Assembly (NCBI GenBank): GCA_016278415.1
Contig: JADQBV010000323.1
Location: forward strand, 1-19,853
Source: Halanaerobiales bacterium
Lineage (GTDB): Bacteria > Bacillota_F > Halanaerobiia > Halanaerobiales > DTU029
Direction of reading: 5' to 3'
DNA: 19,853 nt
Below, piece after piece: positions 1-7,496 of this stretch (position 1 is the first letter of the stretch; every line of letters begins with the position of its first letter). Position numbers and translations under genes: made by a program. The notes beneath the pieces were generated by a model. It made no database searches and was not told the origin of the DNA. It saw only the letters and a list, made by a program, of their open reading frames with translations.

Positions 1-1144
1 AACCATTATTTTTAACCATACCAGCAAGTGCAAAAACCTTAGTCCCTGGACTATTTTCAGTACCAATTGTTTTGAACCAATCACTACCTCTATTAATTAT
101 AGCAGGAACATTTGCCAGGGTTTCTACATTATTAATTACTGTAGGTTTTCCATATAATCCTGAATCAGAAGGAAAAGGTGGCTTTGGAAGGGGTTCTCCC
201 CTTCTTCCTTCTATAGATGCCATCAGAGCTGTTTCCTCTCCACAAACAAAAGCCCCTGCCCCTAAACGAATATCTAATTCAAAATCAAAACCACTATCAA
301 AGATATTCTTTCCTAAAAAGCCCAATTCTGTAGCATCCCTTATTGCCTTTTTCAAACGTTCAATGGCCAGCGGATATTCAGCACGACAGTAAATAAACCC
401 CTTATTTGCACCAATAGCATATCCTGCAATAGCCATTGCTTCAACAATTTTATGAGGATCTCCTTCTAGAGCACTCCTGTCCATAAAAGCACCAGGGTCT
501 CCCTCATCAGCATTACAAATTATATATTTCTGTTCACTGTTATTTAGATGAGCAAATTTCCATTTTAGTCCTGTAGGAAAGCCTGCTCCCCCTCTACCCC
601 TTAAATTAGCCTCAGTTATTTCATTTATAACACCTTCGGGGTTCATTTCAGTAACTGCCTTTGCTAATCCAAAATATGCATCATTAGCAACTGCTTCCTC
701 TATATCTTCTGGGTCAATTAAACCACAATTTTTTAATACCAGTCTGTATTGTGATTTAAAAAACGGGTCATCTTCAGATATAGTCCAGTGTTCAATAATT
801 CTTCCTTCGATAACATTTTTCTTAATAACCTCTATAGCCATATCACCTGTAAGATTTCCATATATCACTCTTGTATTTCCCTGCCTTATTTCAAGCAGTG
901 GTTCTTTTGCACATAAGCCAAGACAACCTGTTTGGATTACGCTAACATTCTTTATGTTTTGTTTCTCAATTTCCCCAATTACTGCATCCCATACATCCTG
1001 TGCACCAGCAGCCAGACCACAGGTACCCATACCGATTACTATTCTGGTTTCCTGCTTATTACTAACCCTATCCTGGTAATTTTCTTTAAGTTCATTAAGC
1101 TTATCTAATGATACAATTCTATCTCTATTAATTAAGGTTTCCAT
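1..1144 (-). CDS. hydB: NADH-binding, NuoF-like subunit of an NAD(H)-linked [FeFe] hydrogenase (HydB type), 3' end off the window
   Basis: Reading the minus strand from ATG at 1144 gives 381 codons open to the window edge. Residues 35-110 form a thioredoxin-like [2Fe-2S] ferredoxin domain with Cys42 (GTCGLAAGA), Cys74 and Cys78 (GCLGLC). The NuoF core follows: the glycine-rich NADH loop LRGRGGAGFPTGLKW (181-195), the FMN-site motif CNADEGDPGAF (210-220) and GAGAFVCGEETAL (296-308). The C-terminal SLBB and [4Fe-4S] regions lie outside the window. The family passes electrons between NADH, FMN and Fe-S clusters in the cytoplasm. A NuoF with this N-terminal ferredoxin domain, following a NuoE gene, is typical of the multimeric hydrogenases (HydABC), so hydA probably lies further left, unseen. 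The start is set by a GGGGGGA ribosome site overlapping the end of hydC, 11 bp upstream. A formate-dehydrogenase-linked diaphorase subunit is the main alternative. Confidence 0.9.
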   Translation of the reverse strand, partial: METLINRDRIVSLDKLNELKENYQDRVSNKQETRIVIGMGTCGLAAGAQDVWDAVIGEIEKQNIKNVSVIQTGCLGLCAKEPLLEIRQGNTRVIYGNLTGDMAIEVIKKNVIEGRIIEHWTISEDDPFFKSQYRLVLKNCGLIDPEDIEEAVANDAYFGLAKAVTEMNPEGVINEITEANLRGRGGAGFPTGLKWKFAHLNNSEQKYIICNADEGDPGAFMDRSALEGDPHKIVEAMAIAGYAIGANKGFIYCRAEYPLAIERLKKAIRDATELGFLGKNIFDSGFDFELDIRLGAGAFVCGEETALMASIEGRRGEPLPKPPFPSDSGLYGKPTVINNVETLANVPAIINRGSDWFKTIGTENSPGTKVFALAGMVKNNG

Positions 1145-1155
1145 ACTATCCCCCC

Positions 1156-1737
1156 TTAGATTTCCTCATTTTTATATTTTTCAATAATCATAACTGCTTT
1201 TTCTGGATTTAATAGGCCATATGCCTTTCCGTTCACCGTCATAACAGGCGCTAAACCACAGGCTCCGAGACACCTAACAACCTCTAATGATATTAAACCA
1301 TCTTCAGTGGTCTCACCTGATTCAATATTGTACTTTTCTCTAATTTTCTCAATTATCTCAGCAGAGCCTTTTACATAACAAGCAGTACCCTTACATAGAG
1401 CCAACTGGAATTTCCCCTTAGATCTCTCTGAAAAATAGGAATAAAAGGAGATAACACTAGAAACCTCTGATGGCGAAACATTTAGTCCCCTGGCAATCTT
1501 GATTTGAACTGCTTTAGGTATAAAGCCAATTAATTCCTGTGCCTTATGCAATACCTCTATTAGCGAATCTCCTTTTCCCCTATATTCATCAAGTATCTCT
1601 TCCAGTTCTTCATTAACAATTTCAGCTTTAGATTTCTTCTCTCCCACTTTTGAAAAAAGTTCCTCTAATTTTGAACTAACATTACTCCAATCTACTCCCA
1701 TCAATTCCTCCAACTCTTTTGTTGATTTTACAGCCAT
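1156..1737 (-). CDS. hydC: NuoE-like [2Fe-2S] subunit of NAD(H)-linked hydrogenase (HydC type)
   Basis: This 193-residue protein is the thioredoxin-fold ferredoxin partner of the NuoF-like subunit. Four cluster cysteines are visible in two pairs: Cys115 and Cys120 (LCKGTAC), Cys156 and Cys160 (RCLGAC). The helical region before them (about 50-105, with HKAQELIGFIPKAVQIKIARGLNVSPSEVSSVISFYSYF) is the conserved NuoE segment. Residues 1-45 are a lysine/glutamate-rich extension beyond the usual NuoE core of about 160 residues. The start is supported by GGGGAGGT about 6 bases upstream of ATG. The gene ends 11 bp before hydB, and its last codons carry the hydB ribosome site, so the two should be co-transcribed and translated together. 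The promoter and two Rex-like operators lie 70-140 bp upstream, pointing to control by the NADH/NAD ratio. It fits hydrogenase rather than respiratory complex I because of the ferredoxin domain on the neighbouring NuoF. Confidence 0.9.
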   Translation of the reverse strand: MAVKSTKELEELMGVDWSNVSSKLEELFSKVGEKKSKAEIVNEELEEILDEYRGKGDSLIEVLHKAQELIGFIPKAVQIKIARGLNVSPSEVSSVISFYSYFSERSKGKFQLALCKGTACYVKGSAEIIEKIREKYNIESGETTEDGLISLEVVRCLGACGLAPVMTVNGKAYGLLNPEKAVMIIEKYKNEEI

Positions 1738-1807
1738 AACTTACCTCCCCTTATCTTTTTTGATCCTGATTAATAAGAATCGAAAATAATAATTATACAA
1801 GTATTTA

Positions 1808-1825
1808 TTGTGATAATATACACAT
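1808..1825. promoter_or_regulatory. Rex-like operator 1 (hydCB)
   Basis: The site reads TTGTGATAATATACACAT. Compared with the 18-bp Rex consensus TTGTGAANNNNTTCACAA it matches 11 of the 14 defined positions and keeps the dyad. Rex is the NADH-sensing repressor of fermentation and hydrogenase genes in Firmicutes. The site overlaps the predicted -10/start region of the operon. No rex gene is in the window. Confidence 0.6.
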
Positions 1826-1853
1826 ATAAAAGTAACTTGAGCAACTTGGTCAA
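1825..1853 (-). promoter_or_regulatory. Predicted sigma-A promoter of the hydCB operon
   Basis: On the minus strand a -35 box TTGACC (1848-1853) is followed after exactly 17 bp by TTTATA (1825-1830). It points at hydC, leaving a leader of roughly 80 bases. The left Rex-like operator begins at the last base of the -10 box and covers the expected transcription start, the classical place for a repressor. A second TATAAT (1891-1896) further upstream lacks a good -35. Confidence 0.5.
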
Positions 1854-1860
1854 GCAAACA

Positions 1861-1878
1861 TTGTGACAATATACACAT
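1861..1878. promoter_or_regulatory. Rex-like operator 2 (hydCB)
   Basis: The site reads TTGTGACAATATACACAT and differs from operator 1 at one base (T to C), in the same orientation and 53 bp away (about five helical turns). It lies just upstream of the predicted -35 box. A further half-site TTGTGAT stands at 1904-1910. Retention of both half-sites and the spacing argues against chance in A+T-rich DNA. Confidence 0.6.
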
Positions 1879-2009
1879 ACAACAGTGAAAATTATAGCGA
1901 ATATTGTGATATTTTAGTCTATTATAAATTTTCTATTTATTTATATTTAAATAAAAAGATATCTCTTTTAATTATACCATAAGTTGCCAAAAATTCAAAA
2001 GGTTTATCT

Positions 2010-2035
2010 TCATCTCTTTTACTCATCTCTTTTAC
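2010..2035. repeat. Perfect tandem repeat, 13 bp x 2
   Basis: TCATCTCTTTTAC occurs twice head to tail (2010-2022 and 2023-2035). A partial third copy, ATCTCTTTTA, lies at 1961-1970. It sits between the hydCB control region and the end of the PAP2 gene. No function is evident; replication slippage or a protein-binding repeat are both possible. Confidence 0.7.
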
Positions 2036-2042
2036 CGACAAA

Positions 2043-2072
2043 GAGTCAGATTAATAAAACTACCTCTGACTC
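2043..2072 (-). terminator. Possible terminator of the PAP2 gene
   Basis: GAGTCAGA (2043-2050) and TCTGACTC (2065-2072) form an 8-bp perfect stem with a 14-base loop, 24 bp after the PAP2 stop codon. On the minus strand it is followed only by TTTGTC, so the U-tract is weak. A role in termination or RNA 3'-end protection is likely but unproven. Confidence 0.4.
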
Positions 2073-2095
2073 AAATCAGATTTGGCGTCCCCTTA

Positions 2096-2962
2096 TTATA
2101 AAGGTGGTGTAATTTCATTATCTTCTTTAATAGTATTAGAGATAAATCTTTTAAATAGTGCCGGTGCACCTACTGTTAGCCACAGTCCTAAAATAAAATA
2201 GCGCAAGAAATCACTTAAGATAACAGCTGGCAATATCATCTTTATTCCACTCTTTATAATCAACAACCCGGAAAACCCAATCAATAATTTTAAGATTTGT
2301 TGTGCCATTGGTGCTTTTACAGTGTATTTAATGTATCTAGTCTCAATCATATATCCTATCAATAAACTAATGGTAGTTCCGGCGGCCTTGTAAAAGGTGT
2401 AATTTCTAACAAAAACCATAGTTACCAGTATCATAAAGCAAATAACTGGGACAACTATCCTATCGTTTTTAACCATTTTATCAAATATAAAATTAGCAAG
2501 AAAGACCCAACTAAAACCAATTAATAAACCAAATATAACATCAACTGGTCTATGTACACCAAGATATAAGCGGGAAAAAGCAACTAAGATCATCATTAAT
2601 ACCGCCACTCCGTAAAACCAGTTTTTCCTGATTTTTAACATAACTACTGTCCAGAAACTAGCAGCACTTTGGGTATGACCACTTGGAAAAGAATATCCAC
2701 CAGCTGTTTCTAGCCTCAGTGAACGTATACCTGTCTCTCCTATTATACGCTGTATTTTAAATATCTCCTTTAGGGTTTGATTCAGCACAGCACTACTTAG
2801 ATAAACAAAAGCCATACGATAGCCAAATTGCTTATTTACTGACCAAAACATTATCCCAACAACAACCATAATGAAAAGATCTTCCCCCATCATGGTAACC
2901 AGTTCAAAGAAATTATCTAAAAACGGGCTAGAATATGATTGAATAAACATAATAAAATCCAT
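2096..2962 (-). CDS. PAP2-superfamily membrane phosphatase
   Basis: A 288-residue multi-pass membrane protein of the type 2 phosphatidic acid phosphatase superfamily, which removes phosphate from lipid phosphates such as undecaprenyl diphosphate or phosphatidic acid. Visible active-site motifs are SFPSGHT (91-97, motif 2) and SRLYLGVHRPVD (130-141, motif 3, with Arg131, His137 and Asp141). Motif 1 is degenerate (KIQR, 69-72, without the usual RP). About seven hydrophobic segments follow, the last ones (about 180-275) being beyond the usual core. The start at 2962 is chosen over an in-frame ATG 48 bases upstream because AGGAGGGG lies at ideal spacing before it. The gene follows the PTS IIC gene by 55 bp on the same strand and may be read with it. 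The true lipid or other phosphate substrate cannot be told from sequence. Confidence 0.85.
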   Translation of the reverse strand: MDFIMFIQSYSSPFLDNFFELVTMMGEDLFIMVVVGIMFWSVNKQFGYRMAFVYLSSAVLNQTLKEIFKIQRIIGETGIRSLRLETAGGYSFPSGHTQSAASFWTVVMLKIRKNWFYGVAVLMMILVAFSRLYLGVHRPVDVIFGLLIGFSWVFLANFIFDKMVKNDRIVVPVICFMILVTMVFVRNYTFYKAAGTTISLLIGYMIETRYIKYTVKAPMAQQILKLLIGFSGLLIIKSGIKMILPAVILSDFLRYFILGLWLTVGAPALFKRFISNTIKEDNEITPPL

Positions 2963-3017
2963 AAGACATCCCCTCCTGACAAAATTTTTATACTTAATAA
3001 TATAAAACAATTATTAC

Positions 3018-4355
3018 TTAAATCGTAAACTTCGATTCTTTTCTAGCAAACCATAATAGCCAGATGATAACTGGGATTAAAAGTACTGCCCACCACTGAG
3101 TTTCGAATAGTTTTAACATCCAATACCTAAAAAGATTTCCTCCATCTAAAAATCCAGTAATAAGGCCATCATATCCCTGAAAATCAAAATTAGCCTCTAT
3201 AGCTAATTTTGTGTACATCTCTGCCAATCTAGAAGCTACTAATAATTTTCCAATCAATATAGGTATAAATATTAAGAAAGCTCGCAAAATATTCCCTTTA
3301 ACTGCAACAACTACCATAGCTACTGCTGCAATTACATTAGTAAGATCAGCTAATGGAAAAAAATTAACCCCTGGAATCAGAAAAGCAAGTATAAGTGCAA
3401 CAGGCATTAGGAGTATTCCAGTAACAATAATAGAAGGATTACCCAGCAATATGGCTAAATCTAGTCCAATATATATATCTTTACTCTCAGGAAATCTCTT
3501 CTTAATAAACTCCTTCATACCATCAGAGACTCCCATCAGGCCTTTGCCAAGTACGCCAGCCATAATTGGTAGTAAATATATAACAGCTGCAATACCGAAA
3601 GCCAATTCAAGAATACCCTTAAGCTCATAGCCAGCTCCAATACCTAGAAGTACACCCATAACAAAACCTATAATCATAGGCTCACCCGCTAAACCTAATT
3701 TCTTCTTTAGATATTCAGGGTCGGCATCAATCTTATTTAAGTACTTTACTTTATTTAAAATTTTATCTCCCACTAAGGCTATTGGGTAATACACTACACC
3801 GGAAAGGGTAGTGATAGATATACCAGATAAACCGGCAAATTGGTTGACTCTTTTAGCAGACCAATCAGCTAGCTTAATTGTAATTATACTTAGTAATAAT
3901 GCAGCAAATACAGCAAGGAACATATTATCTGTAACTACATATACCATCCTGGCCATAATTATAAAGTGCCAGTAATTCCAAATATCCACATTAACGGTTT
4001 TTGTCTTCTTTAATGCCAACATAATCATATTAACTATTATAATTAACACTATTAATAATGGTGCTAAAGAAAATGACCAGGTAATTGCAGCCAAAGGCGG
4101 CCATCCCACATCAAGTACTTTATACTGTAAGCCGGTATTGGCAGTAAGTGCCTTTACTGCTGGACCAATATTCTCCACAAAATAACCTAAAATTATAAAT
4201 ATACCAATAAAACCGATTCCTATGGTAAGAGAGGAGCGTATTGCTTTTGCTAAAGAAATATGAAAAAATAAGGCCATTACAAATATAATCAATGGTAAGA
4301 CTACATATGGTTCAAAAGTAAATATATATCCAATTACATTGTTTATTATCTCCAT
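3018..4355 (-). CDS. Galactitol-type PTS permease, EIIC (GatC family)
   Basis: This protein of about 445 residues has the length and segment pattern of the GatC/SgcC family, the membrane channel of phosphotransferase systems for galactitol-like polyols. Characteristic stretches include GEPMIIGFVMGVLLGIGAGY (about 225-245), GLDLAILLGNPSIIVTG (about 297-313) and a C-terminal LITGFLDGGNLFRYWMLK (about 398-415). An in-frame GTG at 4358 precedes ATG at 4355; AGAGGA is spaced better for the ATG, which I use. The system is incomplete here: no EIIA or EIIB domain is fused to it or encoded on either side, although PTS transport needs both. The partners may be elsewhere, or the protein may work differently. 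The PAP2 gene downstream and the dehydrogenase upstream do not identify a substrate, so galactitol is only the family name. Confidence 0.85.
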   Translation of the reverse strand: MEIINNVIGYIFTFEPYVVLPLIIFVMALFFHISLAKAIRSSLTIGIGFIGIFIILGYFVENIGPAVKALTANTGLQYKVLDVGWPPLAAITWSFSLAPLLIVLIIIVNMIMLALKKTKTVNVDIWNYWHFIIMARMVYVVTDNMFLAVFAALLLSIITIKLADWSAKRVNQFAGLSGISITTLSGVVYYPIALVGDKILNKVKYLNKIDADPEYLKKKLGLAGEPMIIGFVMGVLLGIGAGYELKGILELAFGIAAVIYLLPIMAGVLGKGLMGVSDGMKEFIKKRFPESKDIYIGLDLAILLGNPSIIVTGILLMPVALILAFLIPGVNFFPLADLTNVIAAVAMVVVAVKGNILRAFLIFIPILIGKLLVASRLAEMYTKLAIEANFDFQGYDGLITGFLDGGNLFRYWMLKLFETQWWAVLLIPVIIWLLWFARKESKFTI

Positions 4356-4403
4356 CACTTTATCCTCTTTCTTGTTTGATATTTTTGTATATTAGAAATA
4401 TTT

Positions 4404-4435
4404 ATACCCCCTTATCCTTAAGGTTAAGAGGGTAT
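4404..4435 (-). terminator. Inverted repeat after the SDR gene, possible terminator
   Basis: Arms ATACCCCCTTA (from 4404) and TAAGAGGGTAT (to 4435) pair over 11 positions with one mismatch around the self-complementary CCTTAAGG. On the minus strand the right side continues with AAATATTT instead of a run of U, so intrinsic termination after the SDR gene would be inefficient. It could equally be a processing or regulatory hairpin before the PTS gene. Confidence 0.35.
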
Positions 4436-4447
4436 CTTATATTATAT

Positions 4448-5137
4448 TTATCTATAATTTTGTGCCTGATATAGTTTTCCTGATCCCTCTTTTTTATCTA
4501 ACAGCCCAGGTACAAGCGCACCTGGCAAAACGCTTTCTACAGAATTTGGGGCATCTGGACCACCAAGGTCTGTCTTAAGCCAGCCTGGGTCCATTAGGTT
4601 CATTAAAACATCACTACCATCTAATTTAATAACCATATCCTTTACATACTTATCCAGAGCAGCTTTTGATATAGCATATGGAGTTAATTCTGGCTGATCT
4701 TTTATTCCAGAACTTATATTAACTATACGTCCAAAACCCCTATCCCTCATCTTTGGTAAGATGACATCACATATTTTAATAGGAGAAATAACATTAACAT
4801 TAAAAATTAACTGGTATTCTTCGATTGGGGCATTAAAGTCCTCTCTCCATTGAACTGAAATTGCTGCATTATTATATAGGATATCAATCCCATCAGATAA
4901 TTCTTCAGCCTTACGAGCCATTTTGATTGCTGCCTCAGGAGAAGCAAGATCAGCCTCCAAATCAAAGACTTTAATTCCTTTTTTATTTAACTCTTCTTTT
5001 ACTTCCTTGGTATGTTCAGTACTACGACTATGCAGTACAAGATTACACCCTTTCTCTGCTAAACCCTTTGCTATTTGACGCCCAACACCACGACTTGCAC
5101 CGGTGACTAAAGCCCATTTACCTTCAATTGATATCAT
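4448..5137 (-). CDS. Short-chain dehydrogenase/reductase (SDR, classical)
   Basis: A 229-residue NAD(P)-dependent oxidoreductase of the classical SDR family. It has the Rossmann-fold cofactor motif TGASRGVG (13-20), NNAA (89-92), the catalytic serine (Ser142 or 143 in NISSG) and YAISK (Tyr154, Lys158). The ending DPGWLKTDLGG (about 183-193) followed by a GKLYQAQ tail is common in this group. The length is at the short end of the family's usual 230-260, but no core motif is missing. The start has AGGAGGT seven bases upstream of ATG. The gene stands apart from its neighbours by more than 90 bp on each side. The substrate cannot be assigned; neither a nearby fatty-acid nor polyol pathway is evident. 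Confidence 0.88.
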   Translation of the reverse strand: MISIEGKWALVTGASRGVGRQIAKGLAEKGCNLVLHSRSTEHTKEVKEELNKKGIKVFDLEADLASPEAAIKMARKAEELSDGIDILYNNAAISVQWREDFNAPIEEYQLIFNVNVISPIKICDVILPKMRDRGFGRIVNISSGIKDQPELTPYAISKAALDKYVKDMVIKLDGSDVLMNLMDPGWLKTDLGGPDAPNSVESVLPGALVPGLLDKKEGSGKLYQAQNYR

Positions 5138-5261
5138 AATATTACCTCCTGTAAAATTTAATTTATTATTTACTTAATACTATCAAAAGTACTATAATTA
5201 TAGACTAAAGCAAAGTAAACTAACGTCATACTAAATAAATAATTAAGACTTTGAAGTAGGC

Positions 5262-5750
5262 CTAATACCCTTTTATCCCTAAAATGTTTTCCTCGTTTTC
5301 TATCCAACTCTCGACACTGATTACTTTATATTCTTCTTTAGAATCCCTTATATACACTTTCTCTATACCGCTATTTATAATAAGTTTCTTACATAAGCTA
5401 CATGGTTCTGAATTTTTAATATAGGAATCATCAGCAACACTTTTTCCTACTAAATATATATCAGCAGCGATGCTTTCACTTCTACTAGCTGATAGCAAGG
5501 CATTCTGCTCTGCGTGAACACTTGAACACAATTCATATTTAGTTCCTCTAGGTACATTAAGCTCTTCCCTAATACAACTACCCTTTTCATTGCAATTAGT
5601 ACATCCTCGTGGAGAACCGTTATAACCAGTACTTACAATTTCATCATTGTTCACTATGACTGCACCATATTTCCTTCTGAGACAGGTGCTCCTTTCCAGG
5701 ACTGATTCAGCTATATCCAAATAATAATTCTTTTTATCAATTCTATTCAT
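5262..5750 (-). CDS. dCMP deaminase (ComEB-like cytidine/deoxycytidylate deaminase family)
   Basis: This 162-residue protein carries the zinc-deaminase signature HAE (His79, catalytic Glu81) with PCSLC (Cys117, Cys120). It matches deoxycytidylate deaminases, which convert dCMP to dUMP for thymidylate synthesis in the cytoplasm. The N-terminal RKYGAVIVNNDEIVSTGYNGSPRGCTNC (about 26-53) is also typical of dCMP deaminases and contains cysteines (23, 50, 53, 59, 75) suitable for a second, structural metal. Length is normal. The start is supported by AAGGAGA before ATG. It is probably monocistronic: the SDR gene follows 124 bp later, and 414 bp upstream are noncoding. It is related to B. subtilis ComEB, but no competence genes are adjacent. 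Confidence 0.92.
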   Translation of the reverse strand: MNRIDKKNYYLDIAESVLERSTCLRRKYGAVIVNNDEIVSTGYNGSPRGCTNCNEKGSCIREELNVPRGTKYELCSSVHAEQNALLSASRSESIAADIYLVGKSVADDSYIKNSEPCSLCKKLIINSGIEKVYIRDSKEEYKVISVESWIENEENILGIKGY

Positions 5751-5987
5751 AGTTTTCTCCTTAATCTAAGTGCTTCCTTAATACCTTAGTAGTGCTTAAT
5801 AAAGATTATACGAAATGTATAAAACTTAAAGTCATATTTAATATTACAATATACATTATATATTAGATAAACATTAATTCAAGTAATTTATCATACAAAA
5901 TCTATCTACTGTCATTATTAGGACATTCTTTACTCCCTGTTTCAGATGATTTCATATAAATTCAGGTAGTAGGTAATTAATATTCCC

Positions 5988-6012
5988 TTTTTTACAATTT
6001 TTTCAGAAAATA
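5988..6012 (+). promoter_or_regulatory. CodY-box-like motif before the MFS gene (copy 1 of a repeated 24-bp motif)
   Basis: Bases 5998-6012 read TTTTTTCAGAAAATA, 12 of 15 matches to the CodY box AATTTTCWGAAAATT. The wider stretch 5988-6011 is identical at 22 of 24 positions to 7472-7495 before the secreted-peptide gene. It lies just upstream of the predicted -35 box at 6017. CodY is a GTP/branched-chain amino acid-responsive repressor of Firmicutes. Assignment to CodY is tentative because the flanks are A+T rich. Confidence 0.4.
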
Positions 6013-6016
6013 TCTA

Positions 6017-6043
6017 TTGACAGAAGATTTTATAGGTTATAAA
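6017..6043 (+). promoter_or_regulatory. Candidate promoter of the MFS gene
   Basis: A perfect -35 TTGACA (6017-6022) is followed by TATAAA (6038-6043) at a short 15-bp spacing, or by TAAACT at 17 bp. This leaves a leader of about 115 bases before the MFS start. The rest of the 414-bp gap (5751-6164) holds a TATAAT on the minus strand (5805-5810) that may serve the dCMP deaminase. Nothing else is recognisable there. Confidence 0.4.
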
Positions 6044-6164
6044 CTTGTTCTAGTATCTACGTAAGTGAAGATAAACATGGCTAAGTCTCTTAAACTATAA
6101 ATATAATTCCTAATAATATAACACATAAACTAGTGAAAAAGTATTAAACAAAGGAGTTTATAAA

Positions 6165-7334
6165 ATGAAAAAAAATATAGCACTTATTATCCTGACCTTT
6201 TTAATGATGGCCACATTTGGCTTTATAAGCAATATTAAAGGAGTAGTCCTCCCTTCTATAAAAGATTATTTTTCTGTTACATATGGTCAAATCGGACTGA
6301 TGTTATTCCTGGCTTCACTGGGCTTTACTATTGCAACATTCTTAGGTGGACTGGCAGGAGATAAATATGGGCAAAAAAATGTCCTAATAGTAGGATTTAT
6401 TTTATTAGGACTAGGAATGGCACTTATGCCCTTAGCTGAGTCTTTTATTTTTCTTGTAATTATTATGTTCATAAATAATCTAGGTATGGGCACAATCGAA
6501 ATAGGGGTAAACTCACTGGGGGCTAAAATTTTCCTGAAAAATACCGCAGTGATGATGAACTTGCTCCATCTCTTTTATGGTGTAGGGGCAACAATCGGGC
6601 CAAAATATACCGGATGGCTGTTAGCTAACAATTTCAAGTGGCAGAGTACTTATTTCTACACTTTAGCTTTAGTTGCCATTATATTCATATATTTATTATT
6701 CTCTAATTTTCCTGAACAAGAAAACATAGATAGAAATCTGAAAATACCTATAAAAGTTATGGCTCGAGATAGTAAAATATGGTTACTAGCCGCTGTTCTT
6801 GGCTTTGCAGTTGTCCTTGAACTGGGAATTGCTAACTGGTTAGTTAACTTTCTGCAGGAAGTTAGACAGCTAAATGAAAACAGTAGTTCATTCTATCTCT
6901 CTTTATTCTTTATAACATTTACTGTCGGACGCTTATTCGGTGGATATCTTGCTGAAAAATTAGGTTATGTGAAAATAATAATCTATTTTTCTTTTTCAAG
7001 CATTATCCTCTTTTTGGGTGGATTAATTATTGATGGTTGGGGTATTATCTTGTTTTCATTAATTGGTTTCTTTGCTTCTATCATGTACCCAACAATAATG
7101 GTAATTATTATGAAAGAATACAAGGAAAACACCAGTGGAGCAATGGGCTTTATCGTTACTACAGCAATTTCCATAAATATGATTTTTAACTGGTTGATTG
7201 GAAAAAGTACTGATCTTTTTGGAGTGTTTTATGGATTTTCAAGTATACTCATCTATACGTCACTGATTATTTTCTTTTTATTACTACTAGAAAAGAAATT
7301 AACTTATCTCCAGGATACTCAAACTTCATCATAG
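6165..7334 (+). CDS. Major facilitator superfamily transporter
   Basis: A 389-residue integral membrane protein with about twelve hydrophobic segments in two halves. Motif A of the superfamily is visible in the loop between segments 2 and 3, GGLAGDKYGQKNVLIVG (61-77). Its second-half counterpart is GRLFGGYLAEKLGY (about 256-269). Length is normal for a 12-segment MFS permease. The start has AAAGGAG eight bases before ATG. The substrate is unknown; the sequence has the general look of sugar/drug permeases related to the fucose permease group, but I cannot place it further. It is probably a single-gene unit, followed by 338 bp of A+T-rich DNA with no clear terminator. A CodY-like motif before it hints at nutrient control. 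Confidence 0.9.
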   Translation: MKKNIALIILTFLMMATFGFISNIKGVVLPSIKDYFSVTYGQIGLMLFLASLGFTIATFLGGLAGDKYGQKNVLIVGFILLGLGMALMPLAESFIFLVIIMFINNLGMGTIEIGVNSLGAKIFLKNTAVMMNLLHLFYGVGATIGPKYTGWLLANNFKWQSTYFYTLALVAIIFIYLLFSNFPEQENIDRNLKIPIKVMARDSKIWLLAAVLGFAVVLELGIANWLVNFLQEVRQLNENSSSFYLSLFFITFTVGRLFGGYLAEKLGYVKIIIYFSFSSIILFLGGLIIDGWGIILFSLIGFFASIMYPTIMVIIMKEYKENTSGAMGFIVTTAISINMIFNWLIGKSTDLFGVFYGFSSILIYTSLIIFFLLLLEKKLTYLQDTQTSS

Positions 7335-7385
7335 TATCTTATATGATTGATATAGTATCTACTAATAGTATATAAGGAATAGTAT
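7331..7385. repeat. Four copies of ATAGTAT at the end of the MFS gene
   Basis: ATAGTAT occurs at 7331, 7352, 7365 and 7379, with spacings of 21, 13 and 14 bp. Copies 3 and 4 share the longer form AATAGTATATAA. The first overlaps the MFS stop codon. The cluster may be a binding array or simple low-complexity sequence; the rest of 7386-7470 shows nothing recognisable. Confidence 0.45.
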
Positions 7386-7471
7386 ATAAAAGTAAGAAAA
7401 AAAAGTAAAATTATTAGACAATGTATATTGGAAGAATACTTATTATGTCATTATCAACCTGCTTCTTATAT

Positions 7472-7496
7472 TTTTTTACAATTTTAGCAGAAAATT
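7472..7496 (+). promoter_or_regulatory. CodY-box-like motif before the peptide/HD-GYP locus (copy 2)
   Basis: The stretch 7472-7495 repeats the motif found before the MFS gene with two differences in 24 bases. Its core TTTTAGCAGAAAATT (7482-7496) matches the CodY box at 11 of 15 positions, with a perfect right half CAGAAAATT. It overlaps the predicted -35 box of the locus. Confidence 0.4.

Noticed and set aside
72..392. Plus-strand open frame of 106 codons
   Set aside because: It lies antisense to the well-supported hydB gene, has no ribosome-binding site, and its protein resembles no family.
3211..3630. Plus-strand open frame of 139 codons inside the PTS IIC gene
   Set aside because: It is a shadow of the long hydrophobic minus-strand gene; the real frame carries clear GatC-family stretches.
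5192..5203. Palindrome CTATAATTATAG upstream of the SDR gene
   Set aside because: It is A+T-only apart from its ends and contains a possible -10 box; no -35 box fits, so chance is likely in this composition.
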